Assembly (NCBI GenBank): GCA_963817035.1
Contig: CAWFMM010000004.1
Location: 1,860,001 to 1,924,000, forward strand
DNA from: AC-49 sp963817035
GTDB taxonomy: Bacteria > Actinomycetota > Thermoleophilia > Solirubrobacterales > Solirubrobacteraceae
Direction: 5' to 3'
Length of the DNA: 64,000 nt
Numbering within the stretch: position 1 is the stretch's first letter; every line of letters begins with the position of its first letter. This document shows, piece after piece, positions 1 to 7,813 of the stretch. A program made the position numbers and the translations under genes. The notes beneath the pieces are model-generated. The model worked only from the letters and a program-made list of their open reading frames with translations, did no database searches and was not told where the DNA came from.

Positions 1-1184
1 ACGTCGGTGGCGACGTTCTGGTTCTCGCCGGGCTGGCCGTCGTTGGCGGCGCCGTCGAGGCTGACCGAGATGCCGCCCTGTGCGACGCCCTGGTAGCTGA
101 CGGTGTCGGTTCCGGCGCCGCCGAGCAGCGTGTCGGACCCGGTGTCGGGCTCAAGCGTGTCGTTGCCCGCGTCGCCGGCGAGCTGGTCGGTGCCCGCGCC
201 GCCGTCGAGAGTGTCGTCGCCGGTCGCGCCGTCGAGGCTGTCGTTGCCATCGCCGCCGGACATGACGTCGTTGCCGGGGCTGCCCTGGCCGGTGTCGTTG
301 CCCGCGCCGAGGTTGACGACGTCGTTCCCAGGCCCCGGATCGACGACGTCGTTGCCGTCGCCGGTGGCGATGTCGTTGTTCTCGGCGCTGCCGGTGACCG
401 TGTCGTCGCCGTCGCCGGTGCGGACGTTCTCGACGTCGGGCATGACGTTGTCGGTGCCGGATGCGCTCGTGTCGTTGGCCACGCCGTCGAGGCTGATCGT
501 CTGGCTGTCGCTGTCCGACGAAGCGTCGTAGACGTCGCCGTCGCCGTCGCCGCCGTTGAGGACGTCGTTGCCCGCATCGGCGAGCAGCGTGTCCTCGCCG
601 TCGCCGCCCGACAGCGTGTCGTTGCCCGGGCCGCCGGCGAGCGAGTCGTCGCCGCTGCCCCCGGTCACCGTGTCGGTGCCCTGGCCGGCGTTGACGACGT
701 CGTCACCAGTGCCGCCGTCGATGACGTCGTTGCCGGCGCCGCCCTGCAGCGTGTCATCGCCCGGCGAGCCCTTCAGCGTGTCGTTGCCCGCGCCGCTGAC
801 GATCAGGTCGCGCCCCTCGCCGCCGTCAGCGGTCACGGCAACCGTCGCGGGAAGCGCACCCAGGTTCAGGATGTCCGACTGGTCGAGCAGGTTGGCGACG
901 ACCTTCGTCGCCGTCGCTGACGGGCAGTCGACGCTCGTCGCGGTGATCGTCGTGCAGCCGGCGCCCGCGGTGACCGAGACCGTCGTGCCGTCGAGATCGG
1001 TGCCCGTGTCCGCGAAGCGGTACTGGCCCGCGACGACGACGGACTGGACGAGGTTGCTCGCCTCGCCCGCGGCGGACTGGATCGTGATCGTTCCGGCGGA
1101 CTCCGAAATCGTCTCCGCCGAGGCCACGGCCGGCGCCACAGTCAGCACAACGGTGCCGACGAGACCGATGATCAGCGAACGCAT
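1..1184 (-). CDS. Secreted RTX-type calcium-binding repeat protein (C-terminus outside window)
   Basis: 394 residues are visible; the gene continues past the left edge. The ATG at 1184 has GGAGG about 5 nt upstream. Residues 1-23 look like a Sec signal peptide (core IIGLVGTVVLTVAP, then an AxA site). Residues about 24-118 form a non-repetitive domain with two Cys. From about 119 onward runs an array of GGxGxDxLx nonapeptides (for example GGAGNDVIDGGTGDD). It is interrupted near residues 218-250 by a spacer with SQTISLDG, and a related GGISVSLDG recurs near the edge. Such repeats are known to fold into calcium-loaded beta-rolls outside the cell. A Sec signal rather than a C-terminal type I signal fits a Gram-positive-type host. 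The role (adhesion, matrix, enzyme scaffold) cannot be told without the C-terminus. The serine/proline-rich open frames on the plus strand here are antisense shadows. Confidence 0.85.
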   Translation of the reverse strand, partial: MRSLIIGLVGTVVLTVAPAVASAETISESAGTITIQSAAGEASNLVQSVVVAGQYRFADTGTDLDGTTVSVTAGAGCTTITATSVDCPSATATKVVANLLDQSDILNLGALPATVAVTADGGEGRDLIVSGAGNDTLKGSPGDDTLQGGAGNDVIDGGTGDDVVNAGQGTDTVTGGSGDDSLAGGPGNDTLSGGDGEDTLLADAGNDVLNGGDGDGDVYDASSDSDSQTISLDGVANDTSASGTDNVMPDVENVRTGDGDDTVTGSAENNDIATGDGNDVVDPGPGNDVVNLGAGNDTGQGSPGNDVMSGGDGNDSLDGATGDDTLDGGAGTDQLAGDAGNDTLEPDTGSDTLLGGAGTDTVSYQGVAQGGISVSLDGAANDGQPGENQNVATD

Positions 1185-1430
1185 GAACCCTCCGAGTTGT
1201 CGATGAAAGCGCGCCCGACGGTACATGTCCGTCCGGAGCGCCAGCAGGCAGCGACAATCGCCGACCCAGTCACCTCAACGCTGACAGGCCGCGAAGGTTT
1301 CGACGCAGGTTGCCCCCGCGGCGATGTCCGCACCGCGACATCGGCGGGGGCCAGGAACGCCAGCGCGCAGCGGCCAGCATCGACTACCGTGCGCACTGAT
1401 CATCCCCGGTCCGCATCCGAAGGAGAGTGC

Positions 1431-3008
1431 ATGGCTGATTACGTGATCGTCGGCGCCGGATCGGCGGGCTGTGTGCTCGCCGCGCGCCTGAGCGAAGACA
1501 CCGACGCGTCGGTCTGCCTCGTCGAGGCCGGAGGCGCCGACACCGCACCCGAGATCCATATGCCGGTGGCAATCTCCGCGATGACCAAGACCGGCCTGGA
1601 CTGGGACCTGGTCTCCGAGCGCGAGCCGGGGCTCGACAACCGTCGGATCTATCTGCCGCGCGGCAAGATGCTCGGTGGGTCGAGCTCGATCAACGCGATG
1701 GTCTATATCCGCGGCAACCGCGCCGACTACGACGGCTGGGCCGCAGGCGGCGCCGAAGGCTGGAGCTACGACGACGTCCTCCCCTACTTCAAACGCGCCG
1801 AGGACAACGAGCGCGGCGAGGACGAGTTCCACGGCGCCGGAGGCCCACTCGCCGTCTCCGAGAGTCGCTCGATGCACGCCCTCACCGATGCGATGCTCGA
1901 CGCGACGCTGGCCGCCGGCCACGAGCGCAACCCCGACTTCAACGGCCCGCGTCAGGAGGGCATTGGGCGCTACCAGGTGACCCAGCGCAACGGCCGGCGC
2001 TGCTCGACCGCGGTCGCGTACCTGCACCCGGCGATGGCGCGCCCGAACCTCGAGGTCATCACCCATGCGATGACCCACCGCATCCTGTTCGACGGCGATC
2101 GCGCCGTCGGGATCGAGATCTCACGCAACGGCCAGCTCGAGCAGATCCGCGCCGAGCGCGAAGTGATCCTGTCGGCCGGCGCCTACCAGTCGCCGGTGAT
2201 CATGCTGCTCTCAGGGATCGGCCCGGCGGCTGACCTCGAGGCGATGATGATCGAGGTCCGCGAGGATCTGCCGGTCGGCGAGAACCTCCAGGACCACCCG
2301 CTGGTATGGCTGAACTACCTGACCGACCAGCAGTCGCTGTTCGAGGCCCTGACGCCGGAGAACCTCGCGCTGCTCGAAACCGAGGGCCGCGGGCCGTTGA
2401 CATCGAACATCGCTGAGGGCGGCGGCTTTGTGCGCACGCGGCCCGGGCTCGAAGCGCCCGATGTGCAGTTCCACTACGCGCCGGGCCTCTTCTACGACGA
2501 GGGCCTCGGCGTCCCGTTCGATCATGGCTACGCGCTCAGCGCGTGCGTGCTCAAGCCGAGCAGTCGCGGCAAGGTCTCGCTGCGCGGGCTGCTGCCCGAT
2601 GCCAAGCCGCGGATCCTGCACAACTACCTCATGACCGACGACGACCGCGCGAGCATGCTCGCGGGTGTGCGCCTCGCGCTGGAGGTCGCTCAGCAGCCCG
2701 CGCTCAAGGCGATCGAGCGCGAGTCGTTTGAGGGGCCCGAGGGCGACTCCGACGAGCAGCTGATGGCCTACATCCGCGCCACGGCGCAGACGGTCTACCA
2801 CCCCACGTCGACGTGCGCGATCGGGCCAGTCGTCGACAACGAGCTGCGCGTCCACAACGTCCCGGGGCTGCGCGTCGTCGACGCCTCGGTGATGCCGACG
2901 GTCGTGCGCGGCAACACCAACGCGCCGACGATCATGATCGCCGAGAAGGCCGCCGACCTGATCACGGCCGGAACGTCCGCGCCGGCTGCCGCGGGCGCGG
3001 CGGGATGA
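1431..3008 (+). CDS. GMC-family FAD oxidoreductase (choline dehydrogenase-like)
   Basis: 525 residues, the usual length for glucose-methanol-choline oxidoreductases, which oxidise alcohols with FAD. The N-terminus VIVGAGSAGCVLAARL is the Rossmann dinucleotide fold. GKMLGGSSSINAMVYIRGN is the family signature. Near the C-terminus YHPTSTCAIG (His457) and RGNTNAPTIM (Asn497) match the catalytic His/Asn pair. I chose ATG 1431 because AAGGAG stands about 6 nt upstream and the Rossmann motif starts at residue 4; the open frame extends farther upstream without a recognisable start. The substrate is unknown. The gene stands alone, followed by an aldo/keto reductase remnant on the same strand. Confidence 0.9.
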   Translation: MADYVIVGAGSAGCVLAARLSEDTDASVCLVEAGGADTAPEIHMPVAISAMTKTGLDWDLVSEREPGLDNRRIYLPRGKMLGGSSSINAMVYIRGNRADYDGWAAGGAEGWSYDDVLPYFKRAEDNERGEDEFHGAGGPLAVSESRSMHALTDAMLDATLAAGHERNPDFNGPRQEGIGRYQVTQRNGRRCSTAVAYLHPAMARPNLEVITHAMTHRILFDGDRAVGIEISRNGQLEQIRAEREVILSAGAYQSPVIMLLSGIGPAADLEAMMIEVREDLPVGENLQDHPLVWLNYLTDQQSLFEALTPENLALLETEGRGPLTSNIAEGGGFVRTRPGLEAPDVQFHYAPGLFYDEGLGVPFDHGYALSACVLKPSSRGKVSLRGLLPDAKPRILHNYLMTDDDRASMLAGVRLALEVAQQPALKAIERESFEGPEGDSDEQLMAYIRATAQTVYHPTSTCAIGPVVDNELRVHNVPGLRVVDASVMPTVVRGNTNAPTIMIAEKAADLITAGTSAPAAAGAAG

Positions 3009-3030
3009 CCCGGCCACCAGGAGAAACGCC

Positions 3031-3138
3031 GTGAAGGTTCGTCAGCTCGGGCAGGACGGTCCGTCGGATGACCCCGAGTTGGGTCTCTCCGCCGCTCACA
3101 TGACGACGCTCGGCGCGAGCACCGACGTCGCGGGGTGA
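3031..3138 (+). pseudogene. Aldo/keto reductase N-terminal remnant
   Basis: A 35-codon frame starts at GTG 3031 behind AGGAGAA. Its first residues (VKVRQLGQDG, then LGLSAAHMTTLG) resemble the opening beta-hairpin and first strand of aldo/keto reductases (MKYRxLGxxGxxVSxLGLGxMG). It stops at 3136-3138 and nothing resembling the rest of a TIM barrel follows. Family assignment rests on about 25 degenerate residues, so this is a tentative reading. It belongs to a run of decayed oxidoreductase and regulator genes between 3 and 7 kb. Confidence 0.4.
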
Positions 3139-3326
3139 ACGCCTGACGCGGCGCGACATCGACGACGACGAACATGAGGAGCAGCAGGTGATTGCCTGCT
3201 CGACGAAGGGGGCCCGCCTGCCAGGTGCGCGCGCGAGGCGGATCCGACCGGTCCGCGATGATGCGCGTCGTGCCAGCCGCCAATCGCCGGAGGACTTCGC
3301 CGCAGCTCGGGAAGGAGCCTCCGCTG

Positions 3327-3800
3327 GTGACCGCCTACGACGCCGCGAACGATCCGCGGATCCTGATCTTCGGCCGCCTTCTCGGCGCGGCGAACGGCCT
3401 CGAGTACCTGCTCGGCCGGGCGATCGAGAAGGAGGTCGGCATCAGCCATGCGACGTTCGAGGTGCTGTTGCTGCTGGCGCGAGCGGGCGACCAGGGCCTG
3501 GCGCTGCACGACATCGCACGCGCCCGGGTTCTGACATCGGGAGGCGTGACCCGCATGGTGAGGCGCCTCGAGGAGCGAGGGCTCGTCACGCAGACGACCT
3601 CGGAGGCCGACAAGCGCGTGCGGCTGCTCAGGTTGACGCCGTCGGGCGAACGGACCGTCGTCGCCGCGGCGCGCCTGCATGTCGAGAACGTCGAGCGTCA
3701 CTTCCTCGATGTCGTGCCGGCTGATCAGCGGGAGGCGCTCGCTGCCACCTTGCGGACGTTGAGCGTCGCGGCACAGAGCGCATTGCCGCCGCTGCCGTAG
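3327..3800 (+). CDS. MarR-family transcriptional regulator
   Basis: 157 residues from GTG 3327, chosen because AAGGAG lies at 3312-3317, 9 nt upstream; an in-frame ATG at 3258 would add a low-complexity Arg-rich tail. The sequence shows the MarR winged-helix layout: an N-terminal helix (LGAANGLEYLLGRAIEKE), the recognition helix region (ARVLTSGGVTRMVRRLEERG), the wing with DKRVRLLRLTPSG, then C-terminal dimerisation helices. MarR proteins bind palindromic operators and are released by small phenolic or oxidising ligands. The gene ends 7 nt before an imperfect palindrome at the front of the MBL-fold gene, so it probably regulates that pair, and perhaps itself. Confidence 0.85.
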   Translation: MTAYDAANDPRILIFGRLLGAANGLEYLLGRAIEKEVGISHATFEVLLLLARAGDQGLALHDIARARVLTSGGVTRMVRRLEERGLVTQTTSEADKRVRLLRLTPSGERTVVAAARLHVENVERHFLDVVPADQREALAATLRTLSVAAQSALPPLP

Positions 3801-3807
3801 CCTTCAC

Positions 3808-3829
3808 CTTATCTGACGAGTCAGGTAAG
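3808..3829. promoter_or_regulatory. Palindromic operator, probably bound by the adjacent MarR protein
   Basis: CTTATCTGAC-GA-GTCAGGTAAG is a 10+10 inverted repeat with a 2-nt centre and one mismatch. It ends 8 nt before the ATG of the MBL-fold gene, so binding would block transcription or translation start. Size and spacing suit MarR dimers. Assignment to the MarR protein just upstream is an inference from adjacency. Confidence 0.6.
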
Positions 3830-3837
3830 CTGGTTTC

Positions 3838-4647
3838 ATGCCCCCTCTCAACTTCACCGTCATCGACCTCGACTTCCCGGTCGGCTCCAAGAACAAGACC
3901 GCCGTCCTGGTGAGCGGCGAGACCGACGCGATGCTGATCGACGCGGGGTTCACCCGTGCCGACGGCCACCGCCTCGTCGCCGCCATCCTGGACTCCGGCC
4001 GCCGCTTGAAGACCGTCTTCATCAGCCATGCCGACCCGGACTTCTACTGGGGCCTGGAAGCCATCGCCGATGCGTTCCCCAGTGCTGACGTGGTCGGCAC
4101 TCCGCTGGTGGTCGAGCACATTGCCGACGCATACGAAAGCAAGCTCGCCGCCTGGGAGCCGGTCGGCGTCAACCGCCCCACGCGGCTGGTGCCGATCACC
4201 CCCACGACGGCCGATGCGCTGGAGCTCGAAGGCCACCGTTTCGAGCTGCGCGGCGGCCACCCGCTCCTGCCCGACCGGCACTACCTCTGGCAGCCCGAGC
4301 AGCGGGCGATCGTCGGCGGCGTCCTGCTCTTCGACCACGAGCACGTGTGGACCGCCGACACGGCCACGCCGGAGAGCCGGGCGGCCTGGATCGAGGTCCT
4401 CGACGAGATGGAGCGCCTCGATCCCCTCTACGTGGTCCCGGGCCATCGCCTGCCGGGCGGATCCACGAACGGCGGCGCCATCGCCTACACGCGCCAATAC
4501 CTCGAGACGTTCGAGCGCGTCGTGGCCCAAGCGGCCGACGGCGCCGCTGCGACCAAAGCGCTCGTCGGCGAGTATCCCGACGCCGGCATGCTCATCGCGG
4601 CGCAGCTCGGGCCGAAGGTCGCGCTGGGCGAGATGACGTGGGGCTGA
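3838..4647 (+). CDS. MBL-fold metallo-hydrolase with atypical metal motif
   Basis: 269 residues with the overall metallo-beta-lactamase layout: strand-rich N-terminus, LIDAGFT at about 34-40, a metal-loop region SHADPDFYWG, a central RGGHPLL, DHEHVWTADTAT and a final VPGHRLPGG. The usual HxHxDH zinc motif is changed here to HxDxDF, so the metal set is non-canonical; a branch of MBL proteins with SHADPDFY is known to me only as uncharacterised. It starts just behind the palindromic operator, has no obvious Shine-Dalgarno, and is followed 5 nt later by a SnoaL-like gene, so the two are probably co-transcribed and under MarR control. Substrate unknown; a detoxification role is a guess from the regulator type. 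Confidence 0.8.
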   Translation: MPPLNFTVIDLDFPVGSKNKTAVLVSGETDAMLIDAGFTRADGHRLVAAILDSGRRLKTVFISHADPDFYWGLEAIADAFPSADVVGTPLVVEHIADAYESKLAAWEPVGVNRPTRLVPITPTTADALELEGHRFELRGGHPLLPDRHYLWQPEQRAIVGGVLLFDHEHVWTADTATPESRAAWIEVLDEMERLDPLYVVPGHRLPGGSTNGGAIAYTRQYLETFERVVAQAADGAAATKALVGEYPDAGMLIAAQLGPKVALGEMTWG

Positions 4648-4652
4648 GCGTG

Positions 4653-5069
4653 ATGGCTGACGGCGAGCGAGCCACACCGTCCGACGCGCCCGCCGACGTC
4701 GTCCGTCGTCAATACCTGGCCTCGGCGCGTGGTGACCTCGAGGCGTTGCGCGCCACGCTGGCCGACGACGTCGAGTGGACCGAGACAGCCGGCTTTCCGC
4801 TGGGCGGCACGTATCGCACGCCCGAGGGCGTCACGAGCAACGTCATGGAGCGCCTCGCCGCCGGCTGGGACGACTGGGTGGCGCACGACGACACCTATGT
4901 GACCGAAGGCGAGAACGTCGTGGTCCTCGCGCGCTACACAGCCACCAACAGGGCCACCGGCCGACCCATCTCGGTGCGCGTCGCCCACCACTTCGTGGTC
5001 CGCAGCGGCCGCATCGTGCGCTTCGAGCAGTTCGTCGACTCGGCGACCGTGCGCGACGCGATGGCGTGA
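4653..5069 (+). CDS. SnoaL/NTF2-like protein (ketosteroid isomerase-type fold)
   Basis: 138 residues from ATG 4653, 5 nt after the MBL-fold stop, which suggests translational coupling. The pattern VVRRQYLASARGDLEALRAT, DDVEWTE, FPLGGTYRTPEGV, then four beta strands ending VRSGRIVRFEQFVDSA is typical of NTF2-like SnoaL domains, which form a cone-shaped pocket for small hydrophobic ligands or act as isomerases and hydrolases. No catalytic assignment can be made from sequence alone. The open frame extends upstream through the preceding gene, but that part is an out-of-frame shadow of it. Confidence 0.8.
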   Translation: MADGERATPSDAPADVVRRQYLASARGDLEALRATLADDVEWTETAGFPLGGTYRTPEGVTSNVMERLAAGWDDWVAHDDTYVTEGENVVVLARYTATNRATGRPISVRVAHHFVVRSGRIVRFEQFVDSATVRDAMA

Positions 5070-5106
5070 CGTGAGCTTCGGGGCCTTGGGCCGAGACGCT
5101 CCACGC

Positions 5107-5437
5107 TCAGCGTGCGCTGTCGATGATCGCGCCGCCGTCGGGGGTAATGCTGTAGCCCGTCAGGAACTGCGCGTTCTTGCTGGCGAGGAACAGGACCACC
5201 GGCGCGATGTCGTCTTCGGGCGATCCGTGACGTTCCAGCGGGTTGGTGGCGGGCGGCGTCTGGTCGCCCCGCGCCAACGACGCGATCGACATTGGCCGGC
5301 GTGAGCGAAAGGACGGCCACCCTGGCACCTTCCGCGGCGAACAGCTTCGCGCTTACGCGGCCCACGCGTCGACCGGCGCCGCTCACGATCGTGACCTTAC
5401 CGTTGAGTCGATTGTAGCGCCGAAGCGGCCCACCCAT
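5107..5437 (-). pseudogene. Short-chain dehydrogenase pseudogene with internal deletion
   Basis: Two pieces of one SDR are visible on the minus strand in different frames. The N-terminal piece (5437 downwards) reads LNGKVTIVSGAGRRVGRVSAKLFAAEGARVAVL, cited here in shortened form: a VTIVSGAGRRVGR cofactor motif and the GARVAVLS strand. The C-terminal piece, ending at 5107, reads HGSPEDDIAPVVLFLASKNA then TGYSITPDGG, the usual SDR tail. The roughly 130-residue middle, including the YxxxK active site, is missing. The gene is therefore dead. It is divergent from a TetR gene that is broken as well, which suggests a former regulator-target pair. Confidence 0.8.
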
Positions 5438-5458
5438 TCCACTTACTAGAGTTCACGC

Positions 5459-6163
5459 ATGGCCCCACCCACCGGTCCGCCGGAGGAGCCCGCCGAACCG
5501 ACCCTGCGAGCCGACGCCGAGCGCAATCGCGAGCGCATCATGCAAGCTGCGCGTCGCCTGCACGCCAGCGAGGGACTGGGAGCCTCGATGGCCTCCATCG
5601 CCCGCGAGGCCAGCGTCGGAAAGGCCACCATCTCCCGCCGATTTGCCGCGCGTGAGGACCTCATCAACGCGGTCTTCCTCGACCGGATGGACGCATACGT
5701 CGCCGCCACCACCTCTGCACTGGCCGATCCCGACCCGTGACGGGCCTTCACCCACTACATCGCGACCGTGTGCGAGATGCAGGCCGCGGACCGCGGCTTC
5801 GCTGACCTCGTGACGCTCACCTTTCCCGGCGCCGACGCCATCGAGGCTCGTCGCGGAGAGGCCTTTCTCGGCTTCTTAGAGCTCATCGGCCGCGCGAAGG
5901 ACAGCGGACACCTTCGGGCAGACTTCGTCTCCGAAGATCTGTTCGTCCTGCTCATCGCCAACGCCGGCGTCATCGCAGCCACCGGCGACGATGCGTCCGC
6001 CAGCGGGCGCCGACTCGTCGGACACTTCCTGCGCGCCTTCCTGCGCGCCGTCGCCAACCCGGGCACACCCCTCCCCCCGATGCCACCCGCCCCCACCTCC
6101 GAAGCCCTGCGGCGGGCCATGGCACGCTTCACCCAGGTCCCGAACGACAGCGGATCAGCGTGA
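5459..6163 (+). pseudogene. TetR-family regulator interrupted by an in-frame TGA
   Basis: Residues 1-93 give a complete TetR DNA-binding domain (RNRERIMQAARRLHASEG, then SIAREASVGKATISRRFAAR). The frame then stops at TGA 5738-5740 and resumes in the same frame: RAFTHYIATVCEMQAADRGF and a normal ligand-binding domain to 6163. In this family the interrupted position commonly reads DPWxAFxxY, so the TGA most simply replaces a TGG Trp codon. Without the stop the product would be about 234 residues, normal for TetR. Upstream to the SDR remnant only 21 nt remain. Alternatives: a sequencing error at one base, or expression of the DNA-binding domain alone. Confidence 0.8.
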
Positions 6164-6355
6164 GCCGAGCCGCCGCTCACCACCGTCAACCTCGAGGCGA
6201 TCCAGATTCCCGGAGGCACCCAGGCCATCCGCCGAACCGAGATCGTCGAGCTAATCGTCGATAGCGAGTCAGTCCACGTCGGCCGTCCCACGCTGATCGC
6301 CGCAATCCTCCTCGAGGCACGAGGCGCGCACCTGATCGATCTGACGCCCGTCTGA
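6164..6355 (+). pseudogene. Gene remnant without start codon, perhaps nucleotidyltransferase-like
   Basis: Directly after the TetR stop, in the same frame, 63 codons run to TGA 6353-6355 without any ATG, GTG or TTG in a sensible place. They include LEAIQIPGGTQAIRRTEIVE and VHVGRPTLIAAILLEARGAH. These have the look of a short piece from actinobacterial AbiEii-like nucleotidyltransferase proteins (PGGTQALxRTELV, RPSLxGAxxxKA), from memory only. Best read as an internal fragment left by a deletion. The family is uncertain. Confidence 0.3.
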
Positions 6356-6667
6356 AGCGAGTCAGCGCTGGGCAACCGAACGCCCCTGTTTCAAGCAGCT
6401 CCGCCCGGGTGGCGGACGCGCGTTCGACGAGCGCGGGAGGCCGAGGGGGTCGAGGAGGCGTTCGCACCGGAGCCACAGCGAGCGTTGCAACACTCCATTT
6501 TCATCGGCAGTCGCCCGCCGCGAGCGCGAGGAGTCACCGGCGGCGCGTGGCGCAGCTTATCGCTCGTACCAGCGGACGAACCACACTGGCCAGATCGGCA
6601 GCACCGTCGCCGAGTTTGGTCCCCATTGGTACCTCAGGACTCAAATTCGAACGACCGCGAACGCAGA
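6356..6667. other. Intergenic stretch, no feature recognised
   Basis: About 310 nt between the gene remnant and the tRNA-His terminator. Open frames here are short, low in conserved motifs and partly overlap the tRNA. No promoter, repeat or protein family was recognised. It may be debris of the same decay that affected the neighbouring genes. Confidence 0.5.
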
Positions 6668-6687
6668 AAGCCCCGTTTGCAGGGCTT
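6668..6687 (-). terminator. Hairpin downstream of tRNA-His
   Basis: AAGCCC and GGGCTT form a 6-bp stem, extended by an adjacent C, over a short loop, 7 nt beyond the 3' end of tRNA-His when read on the minus strand. The stem is followed by CT-rich sequence rather than a clean U-tract, so termination is plausible but not certain. Confidence 0.45.
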
Positions 6688-6694
6688 CCTTGAG

Positions 6695-6768
6695 GGTGAG
6701 CGAGGGGACTCGAACCCCCGACCGCCTGGACCACAACCAGGAGCTCTACCAACTGAGCTACGCCCACC
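6695..6768 (-). tRNA. tRNA-His (GTG anticodon)
   Basis: Read on the minus strand the sequence folds into a cloverleaf: acceptor stem GTGGGCG/CGCTCAC, D-arm GCTC-AGTTGGTAGA-GCTC, anticodon stem CCTGG/CCAGG with loop TTGTGGT, and a T-arm with GGTTCGAGTCC. The anticodon is GTG (His). The base before the acceptor is G and the discriminator is C, giving the G-1:C73 pair that identifies tRNA-His. CCA is not encoded, so the CCA-adding enzyme (present near 57 kb) must add it. Confidence 0.95.
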
Positions 6769-6782
6769 AAGGGACGCGCAGT

Positions 6783-7000
6783 CTAGCGCGAGGGTTGCGC
6801 CGTGACGCGCATCGTCCGCTCGGCGATCCGTGCGACGGTGTGGCGCGGGGCCAAGCGCGAGGTCGAGGCCAGGGCCTTGTTTCGAAAGCCGCCGCTGATG
6901 ACCGTGACACGACGCCGGTCGAGCGCGTGCAGCGCCGTCTCGACGACCGCCTTCGGCTCGATGCCCTCGCTGCGTGCGACGACGACAAGATTGGCTCCGC
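6783..7000 (-). pseudogene. Short-chain dehydrogenase remnant (DltE-like C-terminus)
   Basis: In one minus-strand frame ending at TAG 6783-6785, a strand typical of SDR N-termini (GANLVVVAR) runs straight into AVVETALHALDRRRVTVISG and NKALASTSRLAPRHTVARIA. The latter resembles the C-terminal tail of DltE-type SDRs (PEEVARAALAAL, NRLLxxxxRLxPRRLVxRxxA). The TGxxxGIG motif, the YxxxK active site and the middle are absent. It lies 27 nt downstream of the thioesterase-like gene on the same strand, so it may be read through but makes no complete enzyme. Confidence 0.5.
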
Positions 7001-7026
7001 GCGCGGCGGGCTCGCAACGCGGCTCG

Positions 7027-7746
7027 TCAAGGCGTCGGCTGACCCGCCGGCGATCTGAGATCCGTGCCCACGCGTACCGACACCGCGACCTCGCCGTCGG
7101 GCCCGAGCACCCACCGCTGTCCACCGTCGCTCAGCACCGTCGCCGGCCCGGCCAGCGCCGCCGCCGGATGCTCGACCTCGACCTCGAGCGGCGTGTCGAA
7201 CCGCCACTGCGCCAGCTCTTCCTCAAGCACCGCCCAGTACGCCGCGTTGTTGACGTGGGCGGCCATGTCGATGTCGGTCGCGCGGAACATCCACGGGCGC
7301 GCGGCGGCACCGGCCGGCGGCGCGTCGTGCATCAGTCGCGCCCGGACGCGCGGCCCGTCCGGCACCGTGCCCAGTGCGGCTAGGTACTCGTCGGCGAGCG
7401 GACGCGGGCGCCCGTGTTCGTCGAGATGGACCCAGATCGCCTCGGCGTGGGCGAACGCGCCCGAGGCGCCGGTGATCGTCGTCTCGCGCTGAGCCCACAG
7501 CCGCCCCATCCCCGAGGGCCACGTGTGCAGGACGGCGGGCTCGTCGTGCACCGGGAAGCGCTCCACCCGCAGCGTCGTGCGCCGCACGATCCAGTACTCC
7601 TCGCCGAAGCCGAGGCTCACGACATGTGCGTGCGCGGCGTCCTGCAGCCAGCGCACGAGCGTGTCGAGCCGGGCGCGGCCGGTCACCGCGACGTCGCCGA
7701 GACCGGCCTGAGCCGGCCACGCGAACGCATTGGGCGGGGTGTCCAC
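7027..7746 (-). CDS. Acyl-ACP thioesterase-like double hotdog protein
   Basis: 239 residues from GTG 7746, the start that begins VDTPPNAFAWPAQ. Two hotdog domains are visible: residues about 18-125 (RARLDTLVRWLQDAAHAHVV, the long helix of the fold) and about 148-235 with ATDIDMAAHVNNAAYWAVLE. The D158/H164/N166 region matches the DxDMxxHVNN element of FatA/FatB-type thioesterases, which release fatty acids from ACP or CoA. Bacterial members of PF01643 of this length are common. It is divergent from the MMPL transporter 67 nt away, so the pair may share a promoter region and a lipid-related role; that link is an inference. Confidence 0.8.
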   Translation of the reverse strand: MDTPPNAFAWPAQAGLGDVAVTGRARLDTLVRWLQDAAHAHVVSLGFGEEYWIVRRTTLRVERFPVHDEPAVLHTWPSGMGRLWAQRETTITGASGAFAHAEAIWVHLDEHGRPRPLADEYLAALGTVPDGPRVRARLMHDAPPAGAAARPWMFRATDIDMAAHVNNAAYWAVLEEELAQWRFDTPLEVEVEHPAAALAGPATVLSDGGQRWVLGPDGEVAVSVRVGTDLRSPAGQPTP

Positions 7747-7813
7747 CGCCGCGACGATAGCCGTGCAGTCGTTACACAAGCCCAGCGGCTCGGTGCGCAA
7801 CAATCCCGAGGCG

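Noticed and set aside
103..1206. Long Ser/Pro-rich open frames on the plus strand
   Set aside because: They are antisense to the RTX repeats; the periodic GTCGTTGCC pattern is the complement of GGxGNDxL codons, and the minus frame has a signal peptide and Shine-Dalgarno.
6534..6770. 78-codon minus-strand frame and similar frames over the tRNA genes near 22.7 kb
   Set aside because: They translate tRNA sequence (the AQLVE and GSSPL pattern typical of translated tRNA).
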